Shown in pieces: positions 54,975 through 64,000 of a DNA stretch of 64,000 nucleotides (position 1 is the stretch's first letter; each line of letters begins with the position of its first letter). Both the position numbers and the translations under genes were made by a program. The notes beneath the pieces were generated by a model that had not been told where the DNA came from, made no database searches, and was given only the letters and a program-made list of their open reading frames with translations. Source of the DNA: Sinorhizobium terangae (lineage in GTDB: Bacteria; Pseudomonadota; Alphaproteobacteria; Rhizobiales; Rhizobiaceae); NCBI RefSeq assembly GCF_009601505.1, contig NZ_WITC01000078.1, positions 1 to 64,000 of the forward strand. Direction: 5' to 3'.

Positions 54975-55098
54975 TGCCGTATCTTTATTGGGCCGTCTCT
55001 TCATTGGCGTTCGACCGCTAAGCTTATCACAATATTTTGATCTCGACACGATTAGGCAACCGCCAACCAGCAATGCTGCCCGATATCTCTTCCCAATT

Positions 55099-56469
55099 TC
55101 AGGCTCGATTGTCCGACGGCGCAGCCCGCTCTGCATAGTCCGCCCGGTTGATGCCGTGGCGTTGCAGCTTGTCATAGAAGGTCTTGCGCGGAATGCCGAG
55201 CGCTTCCAGCGTTTCCTTGACGTCACCCCGATGCGCCGTCAGGGCTTCCTTCAGGATCTCGGCCTCGTAGCGCTCCAGCCGCTCCGGAAGCGATGCCCCG
55301 GCATCGGCCGCAGGCGGGAGCGGGTTGCCGAGGTTTCCTTCAACACCAAGCGCCACACGCTCCGCAAAATGCGACAGCTCGCGCACATTGCCGGGCCAGG
55401 AATGCGACATCAGGTGTTGCTGGACAGCCAGAGACACCGACGGAACGTCACGCTCGAAACGTTCCGCCGCCCGGCTCAGGAAATGCGAGAAGAGCAGCGG
55501 AATATCCTCGCGCCGCTCGCGCAGCGGCGGGATCGAAAGCGTCACGACATTCAGCCGGTAGTAGAGGTCTTCACGAAAGTCGCCGCGCTCCGCGGGATCG
55601 CCGAGGTCGACCTTGGCGGCGGCAACGACCCGGATGTCGACCGGCCGCGTCTCGTTGGTGCCGAGCGGAGTGATCTCCCGCGCTTCGAGCACGCGCAGCA
55701 TCTTTACCTGGGTTGCCGGCGGCATCGCCTCGATCTCGTCGAGAAACAGCGTGCCGCCGCTTGCATGCTCGATCCGGCCGATCCGCTTTTTCACGGCTCC
55801 GGTGAAGGCGCCCGGCTCGTGACCAAAGAGCTCGCTTTCGATGACCGTTTCGGGGAGCGCGCCGCAGTTGAGGGCTACGAAATTGCCGTTCCTGCGTCGG
55901 CTCCACTGGTGAAGCAGGGTCGCGACCACCTCCTTGCCGCTGCCGGTCTCACCGGCGACAAGCACGTCGACGTCGGTGTCGGCAATGTGTTTCAGCGTCT
56001 GTCGCAACCGTTCCATCACCGCTGTCTGGCCGATCAGCGGCAGGCTGTCGGAGGCGGCTTCCGCCGCGCGGCGCAGCGCCCGGTTCTCCATCACCAGGCG
56101 GCGCTTCTCCTCGGCGCGGCGCGCGCTCTGGACCAGCCGATCGGCGGCAAAGGGCTTGGCGATAAAATCATAGACCCCATCCTGAATGGCCTGCACGGCC
56201 ATCGGAATGTCGCCGTGTCCAGTGACCAGAATGACGGGAAGATCCGGGTCGAGGGCCGCCACCTTCTGGAAGAAAGCGAGCCCGTCGAGGCCCGGCATGC
56301 GGATATCGCTGATGACGACCCCGTCGAATTCGGGGTTGAGCGCGTCAAGCGCCTCGATGGCGCTGGCAAAGGGCGAGACCGTGAATCCGGCGAGCTCCAG
56401 GGTCTGCTGCATCGCCTTGCGCAGGTCGCGGTCGTCGTCGATCAGGAACACGGATGCGGCGTCGCTCAT
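55099..56469 (-). CDS. dctD: C4-dicarboxylate transport transcriptional activator
   Basis: DctD (456 residues) is an NtrC-family response regulator. The receiver domain (1-120) has phospho-acceptor D55 ([10 protein letters not shown]); the sigma-54 AAA+ domain follows with Walker A GETGSGKE (173-180), GAFTGA and [10 protein letters not shown]; the C-terminal Fis-type HTH is [20 protein letters not shown]. Phosphorylated by DctB, it activates dctA from upstream sites. It overlaps dctB by 4 bp (ATGA), so they form a coupled two-gene operon divergent from dctA. Confidence 0.95.
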   Translation of the reverse strand: MSDAASVFLIDDDRDLRKAMQQTLELAGFTVSPFASAIEALDALNPEFDGVVISDIRMPGLDGLAFFQKVAALDPDLPVILVTGHGDIPMAVQAIQDGVYDFIAKPFAADRLVQSARRAEEKRRLVMENRALRRAAEAASDSLPLIGQTAVMERLRQTLKHIADTDVDVLVAGETGSGKEVVATLLHQWSRRRNGNFVALNCGALPETVIESELFGHEPGAFTGAVKKRIGRIEHASGGTLFLDEIEAMPPATQVKMLRVLEAREITPLGTNETRPVDIRVVAAAKVDLGDPAERGDFREDLYYRLNVVTLSIPPLRERREDIPLLFSHFLSRAAERFERDVPSVSLAVQQHLMSHSWPGNVRELSHFAERVALGVEGNLGNPLPPAADAGASLPERLERYEAEILKEALTAHRGDVKETLEALGIPRKTFYDKLQRHGINRADYAERAAPSDNRA

Positions 56470-58334
56470 TGTGCTTGAGCCTTCTTCAAATGGACTGTGA
56501 ATGTGGTTCCGGAGGCGCTCGTCTCGACCGCGATGTCGCCGCCATAGTCGGCGACGATCTCCTTGGAGATCGCGAGCCCGAGACCGAGTCCGTCGTCCTT
56601 CGAGGTATTGAAGGGCGTGAAAAGCTCATCGCGGATATCCTCCGGAATGCCGGGACCATTGTCCGCGACCGTCAGTTCGATGCCACGCCCGGTTTCCGCG
56701 CACCGCACGCTGATCTCGCCGTTTTCGGCGCCGCCGAGCGCTTCCAGCGCATTCTGGAGAAGGTTGATCAGCACCTGTTCCAGGCGAATGCGATTGCCCA
56801 TGGCTTTGAGCCCATTCGGGGGAAGAGAGATCCTGATCGTGTCCATGCGACCGGCAAAGCGGCTGCGAAGCAGAAGCATCGCCCCTTCGACGACGTCGCG
56901 CATCTCGGTCGGCTCGGCGACGAAGTTTCCCTTGCGGGCGAACCGGCGCAACTCGTCGGTGATTGTTCCGACGCGCTCGGTAAGCTCGGCGATGCTGGTG
57001 AGGTTTTCCGCCGCGGTCGCGCTTTGGCCGCGATCGAGAAAGGTGCGGGCGTTGTCGGCATAGGCGCGGATCGTGGCGACGGGCTGGTTGATTTCGTGCG
57101 CGACGCCGGCGGCGACCTGCCCGAGGATCGCCAGCCGGTTGGCCTGCACGAGATCCTGCTGAACGGCCTGCAGCTTTTCAGTCGTCTGGCGATGGTCGGC
57201 GATTTCCGTTTCGAGGCGGTCGCGGGCCATGGTGAGGTCACGCGTCCGCTCCTCGACGCGCGCCTCCAGCTCGTTGCGTGCTGCGCGTTCCGTCGCCGAA
57301 CGCAGAGCGATCGTCTGGCGCCGGCGCATGAGAAAGGCCGCAAGCGCAAGCAGGGGAACCAGGATCGCGAGCATCTCAAGCCTTGCATCGCGTGCGCCGG
57401 CCGACAGTGCCGGGGTAAGCGGCGACAATTGCTCCAGCCGCCAGTTCGTCGACGGCACCAGCGTTTCGACGCGCAGGAACGTCTCGGCGCGGCTGCCTGG
57501 AAGCAGGGCATCGAGGGTGGAGGAGCCATCGGCCTTCGCTTCGATCTGGCTGAAGGGCAGCGGCAGCAAGGGCGCGTCGCCGAATTGCAGGCTTTCACGG
57601 ATCGACGCCAGACGGTCCTCGGGAATTTGCTTCGTCGTCATGAAGCGCCAGGAGGGGATGCTGGTGATGATGACGATGCCCCGTCGGTCGGTGACATAGA
57701 CGGGCTTGCCCGTGCTCGCCCAGTCGGCTTCGACGCCGTCGAACTCGAGTTTGGCGACGATCACTCCGATCGGCCCCGACGGCCCGTCGATCCGCCGGGA
57801 AATGTAGAGGCCCGGCCGCTTGCTGACCGTCCCCATGGCGAAATGCTCCGCCTGGCCATCGCGGATCGCCAGCCGGAAATAGTCGCGAAAACCATAATTG
57901 CTTCCGACGAAACTCGTCGGCTCCCGCCAATTGCTCGCGGCGATAGCGACGCCGTCCAGCCCGATCAGATAGACGACCGCTGCGCCGGCACTTGCGGCAA
58001 GCTCTTCGAGCTTGCGGTTGATCTGGTCGAGTGAGCGCGCGTCCGGCGTCAGAAGCGACTGGCGGATCGCCGTGTCGTCGGCGAGCACCAGCGGCAGCGC
58101 GCGCTGTTTTTCGACGACGGCACGCAGCAGCGATGCCTTGAGGCTGGCATCGATACGGCTTTGTTCAGCGAGCGCGCCGAGCGCATTTGTCCGGCCATAT
58201 TCGCCTGCGGCGAGGAAGCCGAACGCAAGTAGCGCGACCGCGACGAGCGCGAAGATCGACCACGACCGCCGGGCGCGGCGCTGGAGATCGCCCAGATCAT
58301 TTTTGAGGGGAATGGTCATGGCGACATTGTGCAT
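56466..58334 (-). CDS. dctB: C4-dicarboxylate sensor histidine kinase
   Basis: DctB (622 residues) has a transmembrane helix near residue 25-45, a periplasmic double-PAS (sCACHE) sensor region (about 50-300; [20 protein letters not shown]), a second helix near 325-340, a coiled-coil linker ([20 protein letters not shown]), a HisKA domain with the phospho-histidine in [14 protein letters not shown], and HATPase with [18 protein letters not shown] and [11 protein letters not shown]. It senses succinate, fumarate or malate in the periplasm, with DctA modulating it. Two start ATGs are possible (58334 and 58319); neither has a strong ribosome binding site. Confidence 0.94.
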   Translation of the reverse strand: MHNVAMTIPLKNDLGDLQRRARRSWSIFALVAVALLAFGFLAAGEYGRTNALGALAEQSRIDASLKASLLRAVVEKQRALPLVLADDTAIRQSLLTPDARSLDQINRKLEELAASAGAAVVYLIGLDGVAIAASNWREPTSFVGSNYGFRDYFRLAIRDGQAEHFAMGTVSKRPGLYISRRIDGPSGPIGVIVAKLEFDGVEADWASTGKPVYVTDRRGIVIITSIPSWRFMTTKQIPEDRLASIRESLQFGDAPLLPLPFSQIEAKADGSSTLDALLPGSRAETFLRVETLVPSTNWRLEQLSPLTPALSAGARDARLEMLAILVPLLALAAFLMRRRQTIALRSATERAARNELEARVEERTRDLTMARDRLETEIADHRQTTEKLQAVQQDLVQANRLAILGQVAAGVAHEINQPVATIRAYADNARTFLDRGQSATAAENLTSIAELTERVGTITDELRRFARKGNFVAEPTEMRDVVEGAMLLLRSRFAGRMDTIRISLPPNGLKAMGNRIRLEQVLINLLQNALEALGGAENGEISVRCAETGRGIELTVADNGPGIPEDIRDELFTPFNTSKDDGLGLGLAISKEIVADYGGDIAVETSASGTTFTVHLKKAQAQ

Positions 58335-58371
58335 CTTTTCGCCCAGCCTGCCAATTCATCTGTGCGGATTT

Positions 58372-58387
58372 CCGCCCAACTTGGCGT
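58372..58387 (+). promoter_or_regulatory. Candidate DctD upstream site
   Basis: GTGCGGATTTCCGCCC contains the inverted repeat GCGGA-TT-TCCGC (58374-58385) about 65 bp upstream of the dctA -24 element. A second GTGCGCGCG-like element is at about 58433-58442. The position and tandem layout fit DctD binding; the assignment is inferred. Confidence 0.45.
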
Positions 58388-58451
58388 GAATTATGAGGCG
58401 CTGAAAACTAAAGAGATTAAGAATCAACGGTTTGTGCGCGCGCCTCTGATC

Positions 58452-58467
58452 TGGCACGCCTGTTGCA
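58452..58467 (+). promoter_or_regulatory. Sigma-54 (-24/-12) promoter of dctA
   Basis: TGGCACGCCTGTTGCA matches the sigma-54 consensus with correct GG/GC spacing. Transcription would start near 58478, about 85 bp before the dctA ATG. This is the known type of control for dctA in rhizobia. Confidence 0.92.
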
Positions 58468-58563
58468 ATTCCCTCCGCATGACAGCGGGTGCTGTCGTTC
58501 TTCGGAAAAGTGGCCTGGGAGGCCCGGCACATTGCCGGACTAGGCCCCGCGTGGAGGATTATC

Positions 58564-59889
58564 ATGATCGCAGAACATTCCGCGGAGGTCCGCGGCAAGA
58601 CACCCCTTTATCGGCATCTCTATGTCCAGGTCCTCGCGGCGATCGCTGCGGGAATCCTGCTCGGGCATTTCTATCCGGACATTGGCACCGAGCTCAAACC
58701 GCTCGGCGACGCCTTCATCAAGCTCGTCAAGATGATCATCGCGCCGGTCATCTTCCTGACGGTCGCGACCGGCATTGCCGGCATGACCGATCTCGCCAAG
58801 GTCGGGCGCGTCGCCGGCAAGGCGATGATCTACTTCCTGACCTTCTCGACCCTCGCGCTCATTGTCGGTCTCATCGTCGCGAATGTAGTTCAGCCCGGCT
58901 CCGGCATGCATATCGATCCGGCTTCGCTCGATATGAAGGCGGTCACCACCTATACCGAGAAGGCGCATGAGCAGTCGGTCACCGGCTTTCTCATGAACAT
59001 CATTCCGACGACGCTGATCAGCGCTTTCGCCGAGGGCGACATCCTGCAGGTGCTGTTCATCTCGGTCCTCTTCGGCATCGCCCTTGCGATGGTCGGCGAA
59101 AAAGCCCAGCCGGTTGTCGATTTCCTGCATGCGCTGACGTTGCCGATTTTCCGCCTGGTGGCGATCCTGATGAAGGCCGCCCCGATCGGCGCCTTCGGTG
59201 CGATGGCCTTCACCATCGGCAAGTACGGCGTGGCGTCGATCGCAAATCTCGCGATGCTGATCGGCACCTTCTATCTCACGTCGTTCCTCTTCGTCTTCAT
59301 CGTGCTTGGCGCCGTGGCGCGCTACAACGGCTTCTCGATCGTCGCGCTCATCCGCTACATCAAGGAAGAACTGCTGCTCGTGCTCGGCACGTCCTCCTCG
59401 GAGGCGGCACTGCCGGGCCTGATGAACAAGATGGAGAAGGCAGGCTGCAAGCGCTCGGTCGTCGGCCTTGTCATCCCGACCGGCTATTCCTTCAACCTCG
59501 ACGGCACCAACATCTACATGACGCTTGCCGCGCTCTTTATCGCGCAGGCGACCGATATTCCGCTCTCCTTCGGTGATCAGATCCTCCTGCTGCTCGTCGC
59601 CATGCTGAGCTCGAAGGGCGCTGCCGGCATCACCGGCGCGGGTTTCATCACGCTGGCCGCGACGCTTTCGGTCGTCCCCTCCGTACCGGTCGCCGGCATG
59701 GCGCTGATCCTCGGTATCGACCGCTTCATGTCGGAATGCCGCGCGCTCACCAACTTCGTCGGCAATGCGGTCGCAACGGTCGTCGTGGCGAAATGGGAAG
59801 GCGAATTGGATCAGGCGCAGCTTTCCGCCGCACTCGGCGGTGAGACGGCAACTGACACCATTCCGGCGGTCATCCAGCCCGCCGAATAA
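58564..59889 (+). CDS. dctA: C4-dicarboxylate/H+ symporter
   Basis: DctA (441 residues) is a DAACS-family inner-membrane symporter for succinate, fumarate and malate, essential for nitrogen-fixing symbiosis in known rhizobia. It begins [20 protein letters not shown] and shows about eight helices plus the two re-entrant loops; the substrate-site motifs are the serine-rich [14 protein letters not shown] and [13 protein letters not shown]. The start at 58564 has GGAGG upstream and gives the usual DctA length. It is divergent from dctBD and followed by a strong terminator. Confidence 0.96.
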   Translation: MIAEHSAEVRGKTPLYRHLYVQVLAAIAAGILLGHFYPDIGTELKPLGDAFIKLVKMIIAPVIFLTVATGIAGMTDLAKVGRVAGKAMIYFLTFSTLALIVGLIVANVVQPGSGMHIDPASLDMKAVTTYTEKAHEQSVTGFLMNIIPTTLISAFAEGDILQVLFISVLFGIALAMVGEKAQPVVDFLHALTLPIFRLVAILMKAAPIGAFGAMAFTIGKYGVASIANLAMLIGTFYLTSFLFVFIVLGAVARYNGFSIVALIRYIKEELLLVLGTSSSEAALPGLMNKMEKAGCKRSVVGLVIPTGYSFNLDGTNIYMTLAALFIAQATDIPLSFGDQILLLLVAMLSSKGAAGITGAGFITLAATLSVVPSVPVAGMALILGIDRFMSECRALTNFVGNAVATVVVAKWEGELDQAQLSAALGGETATDTIPAVIQPAE

Positions 59890-59926
59890 GTTGCCTCCCA
59901 GGGCAACGCACGACAAGTGCGGCTTG

Positions 59927-59960
59927 GCGCGGTCTGGTTTCCCAGGCCGCGCTCTTTTTT
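59927..59960 (+). terminator. Rho-independent terminator of dctA
   Basis: GCGCGGTCTGG (59927-59937) pairs with CCAGGCCGCGC (59942-59952; one G-U) around TTTC and is followed by TCTTTTTT. It lies 38 bp after the dctA stop. Confidence 0.9.
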
Positions 59961-60030
59961 GCGCAAGGGGACTATTGGCGGCAAGCGACCGCCTCTGGAA
60001 CGACCCCTCCAAAGGGTCCGTGCAGCTTCC

Positions 60031-60951
60031 TCAAATCCCGTGCAGCACCTGCGTCGCCTTGACGGCGGCTGACGCGCGGTTTTCGACGCCGAGCTTCACG
60101 TAGATCTGTTCGAGATGCTTCGTCACCGTGCGGGCGCTTAAGCCGAGGATCTCGCCGATATCGCGGTTGGACTTGCCCTTGGCTATCCACGAGAGCACCT
60201 CGGACTCGCGCTGCGTCAGCAGGAAATGCTGGCGCAGCATCTCGTCGTCGCTGATGCCGTGCTCGGCGGTCAGGCGGAAGAGATATTCGTTCGCGCCGAT
60301 GGCGCCGAGATAGGAAATCTGCAGGCCCGTCTGGCCCGCCTGCTGCAGCGTGAAACTACCCTGACCGGAGCCTTGCTTTTCCCGTTGCCGCATCCATTCG
60401 GCGATGCGGGCGGTCACGACCGCAAGCCCGTCGTCGCTTCCCGTTGCGGCATTGACGAGTCGCGTCGCCTGCGGCGTCGACCAGCGGACGCCGCCGTCGC
60501 CGCGCACGGCAAGCAGGTGCCGCCCGGCCGCATCGAGCGCAACCCGTGCGCTCTGGGCGGAACGGGCATTGGAGAGATGGACGCGAATGCGGGCTCTCAG
60601 TTCGTCGATGTTGATCGGCTTGGTGAGATAGTCGACGCCACCGGCTTCGAGCGCGCGCACCACGTGCTCCGTCTCGGTCAGCCCGGTCATGAACACCACC
60701 GGAACCTGGGTGACGGAGGCGTTTGCCTTCAGCCGGACGCAGGTATCGAAACCGTCCATCCCGGGCATCACGGCATCGAGCAGGATGATGTCGGGGGTGA
60801 TGCGGTCGGCAATATTCAGGGCGGCGTTGCCGGATGTGGCGATCAGCACCGAAAAGCCGGACTGTTCCAGGGCTTCGGTCAGGAAGCCGAGTGCCTCAGG
60901 CGAATCGTCGACCAGGAGGACGATGTCGCGCGGATTGGCGGGTTCAGCCAC
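60031..60951 (-). CDS. LuxR-type two-component response regulator
   Basis: A 306-residue regulator: receiver domain 1-125 with phospho-acceptor D59 (IILLDAVMPGMDGF) and K in LTKPINI, a central roughly 90-residue PAS-like segment (about 135-225), and a LuxR HTH (TQRESEVLSWIAKGKSNRDI; GLSARTVTKHLEQIYVKLG). The start is GTG at 60951 with GGGGAGG upstream. It overlaps the hybrid kinase stop by 8 bp, so the two are co-translated partners. The inserted central segment makes it longer than ordinary NarL-type regulators (about 210). Target genes are unknown. Confidence 0.9.
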   Translation of the reverse strand: MAEPANPRDIVLLVDDSPEALGFLTEALEQSGFSVLIATSGNAALNIADRITPDIILLDAVMPGMDGFDTCVRLKANASVTQVPVVFMTGLTETEHVVRALEAGGVDYLTKPINIDELRARIRVHLSNARSAQSARVALDAAGRHLLAVRGDGGVRWSTPQATRLVNAATGSDDGLAVVTARIAEWMRQREKQGSGQGSFTLQQAGQTGLQISYLGAIGANEYLFRLTAEHGISDDEMLRQHFLLTQRESEVLSWIAKGKSNRDIGEILGLSARTVTKHLEQIYVKLGVENRASAAVKATQVLHGI

Positions 60952-63900
60952 GGGTCTCGGCCTCCCCTGCCGTCATCTGCCTCAGGAAGGCATCGTAGCC
61001 GGAAAGGTCGAAGGCACGGACATAGGCGCGCACCGCTTCCGCAAAAGCCTGGTTCTCGGGGTTCAGGGCAATCTCCGTCAGCTTCGCCTCAATGCCCCGG
61101 ACGTAGCCGATTTCCCCGAGCCGGATCAATTCCTCCACATGGTGGTGTCCGGGACTGGTCACGGGATCGGCCTTGCCGCCGGCGTGCCTGCCATCGTCCT
61201 CATGAATCCATTCGAGGCCGAGATGGATCGCCAGCTTGTCGACGAGCTGGCGGACGCCAAATGGCTTAGCAAGCGTGTCGTTGTGGCCGCTTGCGGCACC
61301 GGCGGACGATCCGTCACCGATATTGGCCGACAGCATGATCGCCGGCGCGGTCTGGCCGCTTTCGCGCAATCGCGTCACCAGTTCCCAGCCGTTCATGCCA
61401 GGCATGGAGATGTCGATCAGGAACAGGTCGGGCTTGATGTCCTCGATCAGCGCCAGGCAGTCCCGGCCGCTCGCTGCCGTCAGCACGACGAAATCGAGCG
61501 GGGTAAGCACCTCGCGCATCAGACCGCGGTGATCCTCGTTGTCATCGACCACGACGACAGTGCGGCGCGCGCCCTTGTAGGAGCGGATCCGGCGCACCGG
61601 GTCGTTGAGCGCCGCCGGCCGGTCGACGGCGGAGAGCATCAGGCGGACGCGGAAGGCGGTGCCCTTCTCCCTTTCGCTGGTGACGGAGATCTCGCCACCG
61701 AGCGTCTGGGTGAGCAGGCGCGTGATGGTCAGGCCAAGCCCCAGCCCGGGCATGCGATGTTCCGCCTCGCCGCGCTGGAACGGATCGAAGATCCGCGGGA
61801 GGTCCTTGTCGCTGATGCCGCGGCCGCTGTCCTCGATCGTGAAGGTGGCGACCTGATTGCGATAGCCGACGTCGAGGTGGATGCGGCCGCGTTCGGTAAA
61901 CTTCAGCGCATTCGAGAGGAGATTGACGAGGATCTGTCTCAGCCGCTTCTCGTCCGTCCGCACATATTGCGGTAGCGACGCTGCCCGGTCGTGTTCGAAG
62001 GCGATGCCCTTGGCCTGGGCTTGCGGGCGGAACATGTCGACGATCTGGTCGAGGAAATCGTGAATGTTGATCTCGTTTGAGTAGACCTGCAGCTTGCCGG
62101 CTTCGATCTTGGATATGTCGAGCAGGCCGTCGATGAGGCCCGAAAGGTGATCGGCGCTGCGCTTGATCACCTTGATCGCCCCCTGTCGTGAGGGCGGTAT
62201 GGTCTCGTCGCGTTCGAGGATCTGCGCATAGCCGAGCACGGCGTTGAGCGGCGTGCGCAGTTCGTGGCTCAAGCCCACGACATAGCGGCTCTTTGCCCGG
62301 TTCGCCGCCTCCGCCGCTTCCTTCGCGTTCTGAAGCGCCGCGTCGGTCTTCTTGTGGGCGGCGATTTCCTTCAGAAGCAGTGTGTTCTGGCGCGAGGACT
62401 CTTCCTCCGCAACGACGCGGCTGTCATGGGCGAGCACGTAGAACCAGCAGACGACGCCAGTCACGATCGCGAAGACGAAGAAGACGACCGCAATCGTGCG
62501 TTCGACGACGGCCGCAGTCTCGGGCGAGGCGGCGGTCGTCTGATGCGCGATCATCGCGAGAATGAGGCCGATGCCGGCGATCGAGAGAATGGCGGAGATC
62601 GCGTAGCGGCCGAGCCTCGTGGCGAGCTTTGCGGTCACCGCCTCCGGCAGAATCGTCTTTGCGATCGTCGCGATCTGCGTGTTCAGCCGCGCTTTCGGCT
62701 TGCACATGTCGTGGCAGCGGCTATCGAGCGAGCAGCAGAGCGAGCAGATTGGCGCGGCATAGGCCGGACACCAGGCCATGTCCTCCGGCTCGAACGGATG
62801 TTCGCAGATCGAGCAGGTGATCTCGCTCTCCCGGAACCAGCTCTTGCGCGGCTTGCGGGCGAGATAGAACTTTCCGTCCGTTGCCCAGGCAATCAGCGGC
62901 GAGGCGATGAAGGCCGTGACGAGCGCGATATAGGGGGCGAGGGAGGCGGCGATATCGCCGAAGGCACCGAAATGTGCCGTCAGTGCGAGGATTACCGAGA
63001 TCCCCATGGTGCCGAGACCGACGGGATTGATGTCGTAAAGATGCGCGCGCTTGAACTCAATGCCGGGCGGTGACAAGGCCAGCGGCTTGTTGACGAAGAG
63101 ATCGGCCGAGATGGTGCAGAGCCAGGCCATGGCGATGATCGAGAAGATGCCGAGCGTCTCCTCGAGCATCCGGTAGATGCCGAGCTCCATCAGGAGGAGT
63201 GCGATCGTCACGTTGAAGACCAGCCAGATGACGCGGCCGGGGTGGCTGTGGGTGAGCCGTGAGAAGAAATTCGACCAGGCAAGCGAGCCGGCATAGGCGT
63301 TCATCACGTTGATCTTAAGCTGCGAGATGACCACGAAGGCGACCATCAGAAGCAGTACTGCCGTATCCGACGGAAAAATGTAGCCGAAGGCGGTGTAGTA
63401 CATCTGTGCCGGGTCGGCGGCGCGTGTCGAAGGCACGCCGGCACTGAGCGCCAGCACGACAAGAAACGACCCCGCCAGCAGCTTCGGTGCACCGACGATC
63501 ACCCAGCCGGAACCGGCGAGAAAGACCGCGATACGGTGGTGCAGTCTCCTTTGGCCGTCCGGCGGCAGGAAGCGGAGGAAGTCCACCTGCTCGCCGATCT
63601 GCGCCATCAGCGCGAAGATCACCGCGGAGGCCGCTCCGAATTCAATGAGATCGAAGGGCGCAATGGTGCCGGCAGGACCGGAGGCATGGTGGATGCCGGA
63701 ATAGGCAAGCCACAGCCCAACCTTGTCCCAGTCGGCGAGCGCGATGAAGGCGAAGGGCAGGATGTTGAGCACGATCCAGAAAGGCTGCGTCATCAGTTGG
63801 AACTTGCTGATGAGGCGCACACCGTGGGTAACGAGCGGGATCACCGCGACGGCGCTGATGATGTAGCCGATCCAGAGCGGCACGCCGAGGGCAAGCTCCA

Positions 63901-64000
63901 GCGCCCCGGACATGATCGACGCCTCGATCGCAAAGAGGATGAAGGTGAAGCTGGCATAGATCAGCGAGGTGATCGTCGAGCCGATGTAGCCGAAGCTCGC
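60944..64000 (-). CDS. Permease-linked hybrid histidine kinase, 5' end beyond the window
   Basis: The frame is open to the window edge (at least 1018 codons), so the N-terminus is missing. Order from the visible N-terminal side: a multi-helix NCS1/solute-symporter-like permease domain; a cysteine-rich linker (codons at 62699-62822) with CxxC, a lone C, CSLCC and two more Cys; further helices; a coiled-coil; HisKA with phospho-His at 62264-62266 (GLSHELRTPLN); HATPase (NLLSNALKFT, GLGLGLTI); and a receiver with Asp at 61412-61414 (LIDISMPGMNG). It presumably senses transport or binding of a small solute, with phosphorelay to the adjacent LuxR-type regulator. Similar permease-kinases are known, but their ligands are mostly not. 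Confidence 0.88.
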   Translation of the reverse strand, partial: ASFGYIGSTITSLIYASFTFILFAIEASIMSGALELALGVPLWIGYIISAVAVIPLVTHGVRLISKFQLMTQPFWIVLNILPFAFIALADWDKVGLWLAYSGIHHASGPAGTIAPFDLIEFGAASAVIFALMAQIGEQVDFLRFLPPDGQRRLHHRIAVFLAGSGWVIVGAPKLLAGSFLVVLALSAGVPSTRAADPAQMYYTAFGYIFPSDTAVLLLMVAFVVISQLKINVMNAYAGSLAWSNFFSRLTHSHPGRVIWLVFNVTIALLLMELGIYRMLEETLGIFSIIAMAWLCTISADLFVNKPLALSPPGIEFKRAHLYDINPVGLGTMGISVILALTAHFGAFGDIAASLAPYIALVTAFIASPLIAWATDGKFYLARKPRKSWFRESEITCSICEHPFEPEDMAWCPAYAAPICSLCCSLDSRCHDMCKPKARLNTQIATIAKTILPEAVTAKLATRLGRYAISAILSIAGIGLILAMIAHQTTAASPETAAVVERTIAVVFFVFAIVTGVVCWFYVLAHDSRVVAEEESSRQNTLLLKEIAAHKKTDAALQNAKEAAEAANRAKSRYVVGLSHELRTPLNAVLGYAQILERDETIPPSRQGAIKVIKRSADHLSGLIDGLLDISKIEAGKLQVYSNEINIHDFLDQIVDMFRPQAQAKGIAFEHDRAASLPQYVRTDEKRLRQILVNLLSNALKFTERGRIHLDVGYRNQVATFTIEDSGRGISDKDLPRIFDPFQRGEAEHRMPGLGLGLTITRLLTQTLGGEISVTSEREKGTAFRVRLMLSAVDRPAALNDPVRRIRSYKGARRTVVVVDDNEDHRGLMREVLTPLDFVVLTAASGRDCLALIEDIKPDLFLIDISMPGMNGWELVTRLRESGQTAPAIMLSANIGDGSSAGAASGHNDTLAKPFGVRQLVDKLAIHLGLEWIHEDDGRHAGGKADPVTSPGHHHVEELIRLGEIGYVRGIEAKLTEIALNPENQAFAEAVRAYVRAFDLSGYDAFLRQMTAGEAETRG

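Noticed and set aside
54901-58034. Two long plus-strand frames opposite dctD and dctB
   Set aside because: No motifs, and the minus strand carries intact dctBD with coupled overlap.
58540-60012. Minus-strand frame of 490 codons opposite dctA
   Set aside because: Charged, low-complexity translation; dctA is intact with promoter and terminator.

Overview
The window reads as high-GC alphaproteobacterial DNA, most like a Sinorhizobium/Ensifer-type rhizobium. The reasons are the dctA-dctB/dctD arrangement with a sigma-54 promoter, a hydroxyproline-catabolism cluster of the rhizobial hyp type, an oxyR-katG pair, the density of ABC uptake systems, and dispersed palindromic intergenic repeats. The mix of catabolic cassettes, each with its own regulator, suggests a large secondary replicon (chromid or megaplasmid). 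That is inference; no replication or rRNA gene is present.

Layout. 1-2.7 kb: repeat and hairpin-rich intergenic DNA, an enolase-superfamily sugar-acid dehydratase/racemase with a FadR-type GntR regulator and its probable operator, and a VOC-fold protein. 2.9-11.7 kb: a tight glgE / treS-maltokinase fusion / glgB operon that interconverts trehalose, maltose-1-phosphate and alpha-glucan. 11.8-19.5 kb: a LysR regulator divergent from a PLP Cys/Met-metabolism-type lyase and a complete oligopeptide-type ABC importer. 19.6-27.4 kb: a LacI repressor with two operators, a YtfQRT-YjfF-like sugar ABC importer, a PhyH-type Fe(II)/2-oxoglutarate oxygenase and a convergent SMP-30 lactonase. 27.5-29.3 kb: a DEDDh exonuclease and an NAD-dependent epimerase. 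29.3-40.4 kb: a GntR-controlled hydroxyproline-type cluster with a ProC-like reductase, a four-gene amino-acid ABC importer, a DapA-like deaminase, a DadA-like oxidase, an aldehyde dehydrogenase, a proline-racemase-family epimerase and two SDRs. 40.4-43.1 kb: a cupin, an RNase Z-like gene remnant, an SPW-repeat membrane protein, dodecin, and several intergenic repeats. 43.2-47.1 kb: an AcoR-type sigma-54 activator and its probable target, a flavin monooxygenase behind a near-consensus -24/-12 promoter. 47.1-50.9 kb: a small ORF, katG and divergent oxyR. 51.1-55.0 kb: a molybdenum aldehyde-oxidoreductase-like pair whose 2Fe-2S subunit carries an in-frame TAG, and an AraC regulator. 55.1-59.9 kb: dctD, dctB and divergent dctA for C4-dicarboxylate uptake. 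60.0-64.0 kb: a LuxR-type response regulator and a permease-linked hybrid histidine kinase that runs off the window end.

How the genes work together: most of the window is a series of self-contained import-plus-catabolism modules, each with a local regulator and, in several cases, a visible operator. The hydroxyproline cluster has all four enzymes needed to convert trans-4-hydroxy-L-proline to 2-oxoglutarate, and dctABD brings in C4-dicarboxylates. The least ordinary items are the interrupted iron-sulfur subunit, the Ser/Cys epimerase, the cysteine-rich linker in the permease-kinase, the oxygenase attached to a sugar importer, and the repeat mosaic at 41.3-43.1 kb. I saw no tRNA, rRNA, CRISPR array or intact insertion sequence.
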